Source of the DNA: Cunninghamia lanceolata
Taxonomy: Eukaryota; Streptophyta; Pinopsida; Cupressales; Cupressaceae
Direction of reading: 5' to 3'
Assembly: GCA_027924645.1 (NCBI GenBank)
Contig: BSBN01000254.1
Coordinates: forward strand, 14,020,501 to 14,084,500
Length of the DNA: 64,000 bases
Of this stretch, positions 49,171 to 61,274 are shown one piece after another. Under the pieces are notes generated by a model. It worked only from the letters and a program-made list of their open reading frames with translations, did not search any database and had not been told where the DNA came from. The position numbers were made by a program, and so were the translations under genes. Within the stretch, counting starts at the first letter, position 1. Each line of letters opens with the position of its first letter.

Positions 49171-52100
49171 TCTCATTTGCAATGCATGCAACAAGAGAAT
49201 GTTAGGTTAGGTATGTGTTCTTGTGACTTACACTTAGGATGGCTAAAGTTGGGTACACTTATCTAGGAAACTATTGGTTCATTATTCAATAAGTCAATTC
49301 CTTGTTTTGGGGGAGTTGAGGTTACATGCATTACAAGTTTTCTTCAACCTGCATGTCAAGTCTGTTTGTAAAACATGTTATTCTTAGGAGGTGGTTTTTG
49401 CCTCTTCGTGATTTATTGTATGAATTGAAGTCTCCAAGATTGGTTGGGCTGGGAGATAGTATGTCATATTTTGGAGCAGGTAATTATTACTAGAATTTCT
49501 CCATGAAGAGTGATTATTGTTGCTACCTTAAGCTTTTGCATGTTGAATGTCTCCTAACTAGAACATGCTTGGTTCTCATTATAATGTAATATGTTTACTA
49601 TTAATACAATTTAAATAGTGCTATTGTTTGCAAGTTTTTTTCTTGTAAGGGTTTCAAAGGGTAAGTTATATGTTATTTGTGATTTCTTTGTTCAATACTT
49701 TCAAATTTTGTAACTTTGTAGTTACTTTTTATTGGAATCTCTTCTAATATATTCAATATTAAAGATACAAAAGTTAAAGAGAGTAGTTGTTTTAGAAGGT
49801 TTACAATAAAAAAGTGACCAATCAATCCACACAACCCAAAAAGGCATACAAATAGATTGTATTCATTTCATTCACTAAGATTGTAAGTTTAGAAAAAATA
49901 ATGATCACACAATGGGTTATAATGTTAAAACATGTAGACAGATGCCCACTAGAGAACATGGAAAAAATAATATGCAACTCAAATAACTTAGATGAATTAG
50001 AAGATGAAACTTTCTTCTCTTCTAATATATCTATTACACAATAACACTAAAATTTACTTCGATGAAATAGATATTAGAGATGAAGGTTTTTCTTACTAAT
50101 ATATTCATTATTTAAATACTTTTATGAAAAACTCTACATGATTTTTACAAAACATATTGATTGATTTATTTATATAAAGTGACATTGTTAATAAATATTT
50201 CCATTACAACTAAACTCACAATTTAAAATAATAACCAGACAAAATTTTAAACAATTAATACAAATTTCAATTTCTATATTAAATTTTTATTTTCAACAAA
50301 TAAAGAGTTAGAATTTATTTGTCTATTAATTTCTCATTTTAAAATTTAAAATTCAATCACTTATTATTTTATTATTTTTAACAATTCTTTCCTTCCTTCT
50401 TAAGACACTTTATGAGAACAAAATTATGACCACTTTATGAGGAAGATTTAATAAAATTAAATAATATATAAATTGTTTAAAAAAATACACTTTATGGAGT
50501 TCTCCCCAGCAATTTAATATAAAAGGCACTAAAAGGCAGACATCAATCATATCATAAAAGACGTGTTTCGGCTCGGGATGAGGCATCTTCCTATTTAAAT
50601 CAATTTAAAAAATCAAAATAATTAAAAAAAGCATGATGAACCTTAGACCATACGTTCCTCACTTTTCCCTTTTTATCTCATGGGAGAAGGTTGATTTAAT
50701 ATTTTAACATCATTGACCATAAATGTATAGTCTATTAATATCTGCTTTACAACTATTCCTTAGAAGTTAGAATGTTTATTTTCAATATATTTTTTAAAGC
50801 TCTATTTATAGACTAAATATACCTATCTTTAATAAGTATGATATTTTCACACTTAATGAAAGTTTATGTGTAGTAGTTTTTTAATCAATTTTTAGGATTG
50901 TATTTTGTGATTTATCATGGAGATAAATATCTTCACTATTCATAACGATTTTGTCAATTACAAAAATTATATCCGATAATTTGGCATTAGAAAAAAGGAT
51001 AATAGATTTTGTCTTAAGTATTGTAGATGTGAGGATTCTTTAAGTTTACAAGCAATTTTAAATGTTGGGCTATTTTTATCGTGACATCATTTTTATTCGT
51101 TTAAGGATAATGGTATCTTAGGTTATATATGTTGCTTCAAACTAATTGTTATTAGCCGATAGGCTTTATATGTGAGCATTATAGTGCTCGGAATTGTCTC
51201 ACGCTAGGAAATTTTATCATCGTTAGTTGTTCCTATCGGCGTATTCCTTGAACCTCCTATTGGTGCAAGTGCTAGTAATTAATGTGGATAAGTTTTTGGG
51301 TGTAGACATGAGGATTGAACTATAAAGGAAAAAAGTGCATACTTTGCCGTTTTACCCTCTCATTTTACAGTCATTCTTTCTTTTCCTTGTCGTAAATAGA
51401 ATGTTTTAGTGCTCAAATTGTTTCATTTTGTGTAAGCTCAACATAACCATGCACTTATCATTCTAAAAGCTATTATCCTAGCCATAGATCTAGACTGGGC
51501 CAAACCCATAAGGTTTCTCCCTACTAAACTAAATTATGCAAATCTATACCATTTAGATCCCCACATGTGGCCTCATCTCACCTTTTCAAATTCTAATTTT
51601 GCCACTTTCGAGGCTAACAATGCCATAATTTGACTATTGCCTCTTAGCTTGCACATTAAAAAAATTCAAATTAAACACTTAAGATCTTGTATCTAAGGAC
51701 AAGCACTAGGTCATTAATGATCATCGAAACATAAAATCAATAAGAAAATCAAGCACATTATCAAGTAGATCCATTAGACTTACATCAACATTTGACATAT
51801 ATTACACCACCATAGCGTTTTGTATCCACGTCTTTCATATTTTCAATTATTGAATCCAAAAGCACTCTAATTCACTATCATGGACTGTGGAAAACTCATG
51901 CCTTCTAATGACAAAGTAGTTAAACTTAGTATCAAAGAATTTTCATACTTCCTTTTGTTCACAATAGACCTCCAAGTTACTCGATAACACCCTATTTGTC
52001 CCAAACATAGGTACATCCAAAGGCAAACAAGTTCTACAAGTTGATAGGCACAAAGGACGAAACCATGCAAGAAGAATGCAACCACTCCATTTAGACTCGA

Positions 52101-52271
52101 CAACTCCCACAAATTCATCATAGGCATTGAGAAATATAATTACAATATCAAATCAAGACTTTATTGCAACAATCATAGTATATCAATCATTCACAGAGTA
52201 GAGTCGATAATGACATTTGAAATAGCTAAGGAGTTTCTTCTCCTACTCATATCCAATTATCACTTATTTGT
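49171..52271. other. AT-rich sequence, no gene recognised
   Basis: No sustained coding on either strand. A minus-strand stretch around 52130-51930 reads open in two frames with Cys/Trp-rich sequence that I cannot place. At about 51150-51260 a short CpG-containing piece (TTAGCCGATAGG, CCTATCGGCGTATT, TATTGGTGCAAGTGC) looks like a scrap of a gypsy A/B-type LTR. Confidence 0.4.
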
Positions 52272-53285
52272 TTCTATTCTTAGCTCATTTAAATTAATTT
52301 AGAGTGTAATTAATATATATAAGCTATTATCTTTTTTGGTACATACTTTTGAATTAATTATAGAGGGTGTGTTCATTTTTCTACATTGTATATTTAGTTT
52401 TTTTTACCGCTTCATGGAGATGTGTGCAATGAAATCACTTTAAATTTATATTATTTTTCAACTTTTATGCTTAAATATATCACTTAATACTAATCATTAC
52501 ATTAAAAACAATGGAGTCAAAAAAAGTCCAAAACAAATAGAAAAAATGAAAGCATACAATGTTCATCATTACAATTAATATTCTAATTTGTTTTTTTATA
52601 ATTTTACCCTACTTTTTTTGACTTGGTTTTGGACCCAATTCTTAAAACATATATTTTCTAGAATGTTTCCAATATATATTTAAAATACTCTTTTTTAAAA
52701 AAATTGTTTCCTCTTGTTAACTAGTCTATTTATGTTCATCAGGGATTTGCTTCTATTTTAACTCATTTAAATTAATTTAGAGTGTAATTAATATATATAA
52801 GCTATTATCTTTTTGGTACATACTTTTAAATTAATTATAGATTCTTCTACGTTGTATATATAGTTTTTTTTACCACTTCATGGAGATGTGTGCAATGAAA
52901 TCACTTTAAATTTATATTATTTGTCAACTTTTATTTTTAAATATATCACTTAACACTAATCATTACATTAAGAACAACCCGCTCAAAATAAGTCCAAAAC
53001 AAATAGAAAAGGGTGAAGACATACAATGTTCACCATTACAATTAATATTCTAATGTGTTTTTTATAATTTTATCTTACTATATTTTGACTTGATTTTGGA
53101 CCAGGTTCATAAAATATATATTTTCTAAAATGTTTCCAATCTCTATATATATTCATTCTAATTTGTTTTTTATAATTTTACCCTACTGTTTTTGGACCTG
53201 ATTCATATTATATATTTTTTCTAGAATGTTTCATTTATATATAATTTTTAACTCTGGTTATTAACTAATCTATTTATGTTCTATC
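52272..53285. repeat. AT-rich tandem repeat, period ~478 bp, ~2.3 copies
   Basis: CTCATTTAAATTAATTTAGAG starts copies at 52284 and 52762. Both contain CTTCATGGAGATGTGTGCAA, TCACTTTAAATTTATATTAT and AAGTCCAAAACAAATAGAAA. A third partial copy from about 53148 keeps only the TATAATTTTACCCTACTGTT to AACTAATCTATTTATGTTC part. Confidence 0.85.
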
Positions 53286-53740
53286 ATTATATTAAAAAAA
53301 CACAGACAAACATCAATTCAATCCCAATAAAGAAGTTCGTGCAAATAGGATTTGTACTTAATCAAATGTCTTAATCTCTTAATCACCTTCTAATTGTCAA
53401 ATCTAAAAAGCCGAAATGATAATAAAAATCCCCAAAAGATAAAGCAGAATACATACCAACGTTCACCATGTCCCAAATAACAACTGGCAATCTAAAGCAC
53501 CCGATTGTACTTTCATAAGAAAAAAAGGATAAAAAGAGACTGATGAGATTTGACAAGTTATTCTTCTTTACAAAATGTTTCAACCCCATGAACAAGAAAT
53601 TACCCAATCTTTGTTAGTCAGAAACATGAAAGTCTCGTGCTTCTTTTAATGCAAATATTCCGGCAGAAAAAAAAGTGTCTTTCCGACGCCTATATGTGGA
53701 TTTGAGTCGTCAAAGCTTCCCTGAACTGTTTTATTAGCAG

Positions 53741-53765
53741 GTCGCGGGTTCGAATCTCCGTGTCC
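53741..53765 (+). other. tRNA-like box B (possible SINE fragment)
   Basis: GTCGCGGGTTCGAATCTCCG matches the Pol III internal box B/T-arm pattern GGTTCGAATCC at all but one position. The flanks do not fold into a full tRNA: no matching acceptor stem or box A was found in the 90 bases upstream. A tRNA-derived SINE head or a decayed tRNA is possible. Confidence 0.35.
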
Positions 53766-54002
53766 AAATAATGTAGATTAGAAAGATTATAAAAGATCGC
53801 AATCATAGTGGTCATTCATTTGAGCTGTAGAAGGAAGAAAAATTGGCCCTTGCGTAGTCGTACATTAGAAATTGCATGCATATATACAGTGTGTATACAT
53901 TTGAAATTGCTGCGGAGAGAAAGGTGGGGATGCCGGTGAGCAACAGTAACTTCGACATGTAAAATTATTTGTACAATGTATGCTGGTTTTTCACACTACT
54001 GT

Positions 54003-54400
54003 TTGTGGAGGACTTAAATTTTGATTAAAGTCTTGTAAATAATGTGGTAAGTTGAGAATATTTGCGTGGAACGATGAATATAATGTGTAATTACTGATGA
54101 TTTTTGAATTTATTTTGGATCAAAGTCTTGGAAATCATGTAAAAAGTAGAGAATACTTAATTACTGATGATTTTTGAATTTATTTTGGATCAAAGTCTTG
54201 GAAATCATGTAAAAAGTAGAGAATACTTAATTACTGATGATTTTTGAATTTATTTTGGATCAAAGTCTTGGAAATCATGTAAAAAGTAGAGAATACTTAA
54301 TTGCTGATGTGATTTTAGAATTTATTTTGGATCAAAGTCTTGGAAATCATGTAAAAAGTAAAGAATACTTGCGTGGAGGGATGCAAATAATGTCTAGTTA
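54003..54400. repeat. Tandem array, 70-bp unit
   Basis: Units start TTACTGATGATTTTTGAATT at 54091, 54161 and 54231, with a variant TTGCTGATGTGATTTTAG at 54301. The central units are near-identical. More diverged half-copies flank the array on both sides, each containing a GCGTGGA.GGATG-type segment. Open frames here are repeat artefacts. Confidence 0.95.
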
Positions 54401-54548
54401 TTACTTTAGATTTTTGAACTTTTTTGCCGGTAGATCTTTTTTTTTGTACGTCGTTCTTTTGATTATTTAAAACTGGGTTTTTGATTTGAGAAACATACTC
54501 AATCCTCGATGCGAGCGTCTGCATAATGTTCCAGATATTGCTAAACAA

Positions 54549-54780
54549 TTTTGTAGTGAAATAAAGCTTTTTCTTGAAATTTTTGGCAAGATTGTTTGAA
54601 TTTCTTTTTTCTTTCTTCGTTTTGTAGTGAAATAATAATTTTCTTGAATTTTTTGGCCAGGAATGTCTGAATTTGTTTTTTCTTTCTTCGTTTTGGAGTG
54701 AAATAATGGTTTTCTTGAATTTTTGTTCCAAGAATGTCTGAATTTCTTTTTTGTTTTTTCATTTTGTAGTGAATTCTTTG
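54549..54780. repeat. Tandem array, 71-bp unit, 3.2 copies
   Basis: TTTTGTAGTGAAATAA-type starts at 54549, 54620, 54691 and 54762, spaced 71 bp. Each unit has TTTTCTTGAATTTTT, AGGAATGTCTGAATT and a T-rich run. The minus strand is open across several units (Lys/Asn-rich), a by-product of a near multiple-of-three repeat. Confidence 0.93.
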
Positions 54781-55922
54781 AAATTTTCTGCGCTTACTGT
54801 TCGGATTTCTTTCTTCCTTCTCATTTTTTCACTCTTGATCGACGTGCTAATGGCTGTTATTGATTTTGTTTGTACTGTATTTTGAAGAAACTTTCTTCAA
54901 ATACAGAAATCTGGCTTTATTGTTGTTAAATACTGAATACACAGGCCTGTTTGTTTGTTGATGTCAATTGTTGCCAATATTTATCACAAGTCCGTCACTT
55001 CATTGAATTTGATGTCAAAAATTCTGGTACCAGGAAAATCTGAATGGAGATTTAATAACTGTACAATTTGTTGACGATAAGCCGATGTTGTACTTTTTAT
55101 AAGTCCCAATAAAAATTGATTCTGTATATTTTATTCCAAAGTGATGTAAATTATTTCTTTCGGTAAATTCGCGTAAGGTTCTCGTTGCTGCAAATACGGC
55201 AGATTTTCCGAAGCATCTGATATCTTCGTCGACAATTCTGCAAATGTGTGATCATTAGGGCATAGATTCTGCAGATTCGACTTCTTTATGCAAAGCTTCT
55301 GTCAAATGATGGAAAATTTTGTAATACTCATCCGCAGACGGTAAGTCTAAGAAACCTACAGCAAATGCTAGTTCGTAGTAGCTAAATACTGCAAAAGGAT
55401 TAATGAGAATAAGGCCTTAAGTTGTCTTAGCGTTATGATGTGCCTGGTGAATGCTGTTTATTTTGTTGCGTAGAAGATTGCAAATATGTAAATACTGTTG
55501 CGTAAGGCCACATACGAGTACAATCTTGTATCGTAAAATGGCTTGAATCTGAAACAGTGAAGGAAATTCTTCGTCTGAGTAGATCTTGGTGGCTTTTCGT
55601 TGCATTCACGGCGGTGTTTTGCTTTCTTTGATACAAATTCCACAAAAAAGCCTGGCGTGAATCCCCTAAAAAGCAGCCTTAATGAATCCCCTGTTTTGTC
55701 TTCCACAATGTTGGGTGTTCTATTCTCTGTAAATTATGCAAGTGTCCGATAAATTGTTGTTCAATGCAGGGCAGATAAGCTTCGGTAATATATCTGAAGA
55801 TTGCTGCAGGTGCCCAGAATATTGAAGTCCTGAATTGAAGAGAGCCTTGGTTGTATTGCACAATGCCTGCGATGAAGGTTAGAAACAATTAATAAGTAAT
55901 TGGGTTTGTGCAAGAAAGTGAA
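54781..55922 (+). promoter_or_regulatory. Upstream region and probable 5' UTR of the SERINC gene
   Basis: Less AT-rich than the sequence to the left and free of recognisable transposons. It should hold the promoter and leader of the gene starting at 55923. I did not find a convincing TATA box or transcription start. Minus-strand frames at 55417-55706 overlap one another in all frames and show no family resemblance. Confidence 0.4.
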
Positions 55923-58900
55923 ATGACACTGATGGATGTTGATAATAATTTCCAGGTTGAGAGTGAAATCCCGCATGACCCAAATCACTGCGAGATGCCC
56001 ACTAGCATTGTACAGAGATATCACGAATTCATGGCCGATTCATGCTGTACCCACATGTGCCAGGGCCCAAATCCCCAAATGGCACGCTATGTCTACGGCT
56101 TGATATTCCTCGTAACAAATTTGCTGGCATGGATGGTTCGGGATTACGGCCACAATGCATTATCAGAGCTGGAGCGTAAGTCTATAATCTTATTTTTCTT
56201 TATCTGCATGATTTAGCTTTGGGTTTTAACCGATTCAACTTTAACATATGCTTCACTTTTCAGAGTCTTTGGCTGCATTCTAGTTAAATAAAAGTTTCTT
56301 CAAAGTTTTAAGGTTCCCCATGCTTGGCGCCCTGTGATAACAATAGAGTAAACACCTGTCTGTGCTTGGATATGGGGAGGCGCACATCCTATCCCCTCGC
56401 GACTCCAACCGATGCCTCTCCCCAAGCACAAACTCTTCACAGTTAGTCCCTCTCCTGAGTGCACCAAGCAAACTCACTGTTATTTATTTTACTTTAGCTG
56501 ATGGCACAAACTGTTATGTTATGGTCTCACTCTCAGAATTCCAAACCCTGAGGAAATAGACTGACTATCAGCGTTAAACTGGCACCAATTTATGAATAGA
56601 CCACAGGCCACCTCAAAAAGTGCATCCATTGTCGTAGAGTGTACTATTTGAACCGTGGGGCCTTATTCAGTGCACTCTCATTGGCCAGTTCTGGCCACTC
56701 GTGGATAATGGACATAAAGTATGTAACTTAAATTAAATTTATGTAAGAACAATACAGATATAGATGGTATATAATACAGGACTAGTTGAGCATTTACTTG
56801 TTAAAGAAAAAAATTCTACACACGATACATACTGCTGTTTGATCTTTCTGGAAAAACTGGAATTGGTTGTTTAACATCACCATTCTACTTCTGATTCCAG
56901 CAAAATCATAGTGGGAATGGGGGAAATCGAATAAATAATAAAAAGCCTAGGCAGTGGTCCATAGAGAGAGGTCTTCCTCAAAATTTAGAGTCGCTAGCTG
57001 CCATTGATTTTTTTCCACAGGTGAATTGTTCATTGCTGCCATTTAGCTTTAAAACTCTACAAGCTGTTCAGAAAGCTTCCAGGCCCCTTTGTTCATGCCA
57101 TCATGTCTAACCACAGGGTCACTCAGATCGTCTGTCCTTTGTGCAAGGTGATGATTTCCTGCTAGAGAATTTTCCCTGAAGCAAGGCCTTGAAGAAGGGT
57201 ATATTAACCATGGATTTTTTCTCAGTCTTGAACCACACCCAATTGAATCCAAATACTCTAAGCAGCTCCTGAAATTCTTCATCCTAAATAGTAGCCATTT
57301 CTATTCATAATGAAATAACTATTCATGGGACCACCTTACATCTTAAAAATTGGAGCTCTACCTACGGTGGGACCATTTCTTACTGGTACATAACTTGTTT
57401 TCAGTTTTTAAATTTTTTATAGAAGACTTTTACCTTTTGAACTACAATCATTAACCAGATACCCAAAAGATGGCAAACTTGAAGCAGACCACTTATGGTA
57501 AAAATAATTTCAACCTGCTAGAACAAGGAAAGCAGCAATCTACTCAGAACCACATTAAGCCTCTAAATCTAATTAATTGTATTCATAATCACAGTAACTG
57601 CAGTGGGTTCTGGATTCAAGTTAATCTTAATCACTTGAACAATGCTGATGTCCAAAATAAGTAGACTTCCAGCAGTTACAACTTCCACCATCACCCATTC
57701 TGATGCTGGTATAAGCAGAAAACTGTAGGCTCGGTATCCTTTGCAACATGTTTTGATATCTTGCAAACCTAAAAAAACAGATCATACTTAGCTACTTGAA
57801 CTAATATATTGAATGTTTCACAATATTTTCATAGTAAAACCTTCCTCTTGTTCCATGTAATAGTGCAGAAGCTTGTGACAGGAATTTCACTTCCCTCAAT
57901 CTTCTTTTGCTATTAAATAATAAGGAAGAAATGATCATTTCTCTTATCTTATATTTTGTTTCTAGTCATTGGATTTGGAGATGTTTTCGCTGTCTGATAT
58001 GATGGTGTAGCCAGGCCATTGGCATTAATGGTGTTTCCTTTTAGCAATAGGTTTAGTTGGTATTTGGCATTGCCACTGTGAATTCAGGTTGGCTGACTGT
58101 CTGGTCTGAAGTCAGTTTAGGTAAGCTAGTCCTTGATGGCCTTTCATAATTTGGATGATGTTCATTCTTCTCTTATAATTACATGTGTAAAAGATTTTAT
58201 TGAAATGCTTGAGATGACACTAATCTTGTGAGTTGAATTTTAAATCATCTTCCATGGTTTCATTTGGCAATATTTTAGTCTTATTATATATTTGTATTTG
58301 CAGATTTGAAAGGCTGTCAAGGTGTTCATGACTGCTTGGGTACAGAAGGTGTACTTCGCGTGAGCCTAGGATGCTTTGTATCCATTGTCTTTGGCTTGTG
58401 AAAACAATTGATTGTAATAGTTCTAATTTAAATATTCTAGTGAAATCCCAGCCCCAGTTTCATATAGCAGTGACAAGTATAGGTTATGCATAAAATTTCC
58501 ATAGCCCATTAAACATGGCTAGCCATGGCAATACTCAAATTCCAAAGATTGCCATAAGTAGTGTTTCAGTTGTTGCAACTTGCAACAAATATCCTTGGTG
58601 CACCTTAACATCAGCTCAGATATTTTATTTCACCATGTTTCTCACAACAGTAGGATCTACAAAAATATACGAACCTCGTGATTCATGGCATTCAGGATGG
58701 TGGCCCCTGAAGAGCCTCATTTGGATCATCATGATGGTGGTGCCCTTTTTTATTCCTTCAGCTTTCATTCAATTTTATGGTGAGTTTACTTAAAAGCAGA
58801 ATCTTACAAACTGTGTTATTGTGATAAACTTCAGCCTACTTTTCCTCCTCAGTATGTTTTTTGGTAGATTATCTTATGGGACATATTCATTGCGCTAAAT

Positions 58901-59458
58901 ATTTATTCAACCATTGATGCAGGTGAAGTAGCCAGATTTGGTGCTGGGTATGTTGCCATTCCTTCTTTGTTTGGGGAATATGATGCCTTTTAGGCTCACA
59001 AATATATGTATTAAGGAAACATTAAATTTGAAAGCAACCATTTTACATATGCTTCTTTGTTCACGAAAGTTTCTGAGAAATTGGTGAAAGCCTCATACAA
59101 CATTTAGATAGTTGAATGATTCTAGCAGAAAGTGTAATTTCAATTGTTTTATACACCACGGAACATCTATGGAAACATTTCCTTCCAATTTTGACCTAAA
59201 CAGAAGTCTTTCGCGAAAAATGCTTACAACATTTTTAATTGATGCTGGTAAACTCCATTTCAATTCTTCCCTCACAGTGGATGTTACAATAGATTTTTGT
59301 GTTGTCCCTTAGAAATTCTTGCTTGCTGAGAATTCCTAACAACTCTGTTTTGCTATGTGACTTTTCAGGATATTTCTAATTATTCAACTTATTAGTGTGA
59401 TCAATTTTATCACATGGTGGAATGATTACTGGATGTCAGAGCAAAATGCTGATCTATG
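55923..59458 (+). CDS. SERINC/TMS1 family membrane protein, exons 1-5 (3' part missing)
   Basis: Exons: 55923-56175, 58304-58377, 58620-58779, 58923-58947 and 59369-59458 (last donor tentative). All junctions used are GT/AG and join in frame, giving about 200 residues. Exon 1 starts at the ATG at 55923 (MTLMDVDNNF) and carries a first membrane span (ARYVYGLIFLVTNLLAWMV, then RDYG). Exon 2 has CLGTEGVLRVSLGCF, exon 3 GSTKIYEPRDSWHSGWWPL and a hydrophobic span (MVVPFFIPSAFI), exons 4-5 GEVARFGAG then IFLIIQLISVINFITWWND. These are hallmarks of serine incorporator proteins, multi-span membrane proteins linked to serine-derived lipids. Family length is usually near 400 residues, so the C-terminal half must lie beyond the window or be lost. 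I see no stop in the joined exons. Confidence 0.88.
56176..58303. other. Intron 1 of the SERINC gene (2.1 kb)
   Basis: Begins GTAAGT and ends TTTGTATTTGCAG. No transposon was recognised inside. Short open frames on both strands are unremarkable. Confidence 0.8.
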
Positions 59459-61140
59459 GTACTACACAGTTTCAATTGCATTCAGTATTTTTGGCTTTGT
59501 CTTTAAAACATTAGATATGGATTGCTAAAACCAGTAATAAAATTTAATCATTTTTTTCACTGTTGAGCGTCTGATACCCATTTTAGTAGGCCCTATTTGA
59601 GTCAAGACCAAGCTATCTCCAAGCTAGTCAGAAATTACTAATTGACAAATGAAGTTTAAATCAGAAAAGTTTATCTAAAGTGATATCATATTATTCCAAA
59701 AGGAGTTCTATGATCTGGGAGAATCCAGCTTTAAAGAAAACAACTAGATGATATAACTTTGCATGCCTGAGACAGAGAGTGGATCCACAAATAAAGAAGA
59801 AAACTAGATTCATATTATTCCAAAAGGAGTTCTATGATCTGGGAGAATCCAGCTTAATAATAAATCCAACAAAAGGCAATACAGAGCATCAAGTAAAGAA
59901 GAAAACTAGATGACCTAACTTTGCATGCCTGAAACAGAGAGTGGATCCACAAATAAAGAAGAAAACTAGATTACATAACATTGCATGCATGAAACAGAGA
60001 GCGGGTCTGCAAAGAGAGCACTGGGAGAAATAGAATACCAATAAGAGGATATGATATATGCCATTAGATAATAGAAACTGATCAACATGATCTGAGTCAA
60101 AACAAAAGCCACTTTCATCTGGCTTCAGGAAAACAAGCGAGACAGTAAATAGCAAAGCACCCAATCCAATGTTTGCACATCCTCAAACAGATGTCGTATG
60201 AAGCTTAAAACATCAACAACCATGTGCAAGATCCCGCATAAAATCCTAGCACTGCACAGGCAACTGAAGAACATAAATGAAACCACCAAAAACCCAAATG
60301 ATACCAACTGAGACAATGGAATCCAATAAAGATGGTAAATATTTGCAGCACAGAAGCTATTACACATGAAAATGCAGCAGCAAATTCACCTTGTAATCAT
60401 TAATCTGAGTTAGCAAGAGGCTGAAAGATCTGAGGATTTCTGATTGAATTAAGTGAGGTGGTCCACATAATCATTAACAAATGCCATTCCATAAAGCATA
60501 ACTGAATCTGTTAAGTAAACATTGGTAGAGGCCTCGGCAAATGCTCATTGTACTGCATCACACCAGCTCTGTTAATTAGAGCAACATCCAAATTATTATA
60601 AATCATTCCCACATTGCTTCCTTTGTTACCAATGAAATGCCTTTCTAATAACTATTTTTAAATTGTAATCTTCAGCCCATTTCAGTTGATTTGTATGAAT
60701 AAGTGTCGAAGCTGATTGCCCATATAGGGTTTGAAACCAAGATCTCATTCTTCATCATTTTGGTGTGTACACCTTTATTTATCAATGTAAATGTCTGATT
60801 TGTAACAACAGAGATCTGAGTTATGTTTGGGCATGTTTGAGCCTTGAGATTTGATGTAATTTCATTTCTGAGAAGTCTGATTTGTAGCAGCAGCTATTCA
60901 TACTCAGAAATCAGAACTTTTTGTCATGTATTTTGTGTTGGAATGGTCATAATAAGTGGTAGAATATATGGTTGATGTTATCTTCACAATAGTTCATGCT
61001 TGACATGTTTATTTGACCAATTGGCATACCTGTAATTGCTGTCCAAAACTATTTACAATTCAGAAACAGAAAAATCAGACTTCATACCTAGGGTTTGACA
61101 GAAATAAAAATCAGAAATTTAGGGCAGATCTGATTAGGGA
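59459..61140. other. Downstream intron or flank of the SERINC gene
   Basis: After exon 5 I find no further SERINC exon. Frame continues past the tentative donor to a TAA near 59526, which could be intron read-through. The region holds the small duplication at 59685-60012 and then sequence leading into gypsy C. Confidence 0.45.
59685..60012. repeat. Short interspersed duplications in the SERINC intron
   Basis: TATTATTCCAAAAGGAGTTC with TATGATCTGGGAGAATCCAG occurs twice (59690 and 59812). CTTTGCATGCCTGARACAGA with GAGTGGATCCACAAATAAAG occurs twice (59757 and 59920), and a third weaker copy lies at 59975. Confidence 0.9.
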
Positions 61141-61148
61141 TCTTACAG

Positions 61149-61160
61149 TGGTATCAGAGC
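61149..61160 (+). other. Gypsy C primer-binding site
   Basis: TGGTATCAGAGC follows GATCTTACAG, so the 5' LTR should end at ...TTACA near 61147. The start of that LTR is not fixed, because the 3' LTR is not in the window; TGTAA near 60785 or 60800 are candidates only. Confidence 0.85.
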
Positions 61161-61274
61161 AAGAGATCTTGCCAACCTGAAGGGTTTATATGTGGTTTAT
61201 GTACTGAATGATGATTTATGAATCCCGAGGATAGAGAATACATTACCTACAAGAGAAGTCAGTAGTTTATTGGC

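Noticed and set aside
53690..53765. Functional tRNA gene
   Set aside because: Only a box B/T-arm-like segment is present; the T stem is imperfect and no acceptor or D arm pairs upstream.
54091..54373. Possible CRISPR-like array
   Set aside because: Units are contiguous near-identical 70-bp repeats without unique spacers, in a plant nuclear context.
54315..54762. Minus-strand Lys/Asn-rich frames of 73 and 138 codons
   Set aside because: They span the 70- and 71-bp tandem arrays; the frame stays open because of repeat composition, with no domain.
56280..57282. Short frames in SERINC intron 1
   Set aside because: No family resemblance, no splice context and no conserved motif; treated as intron sequence.
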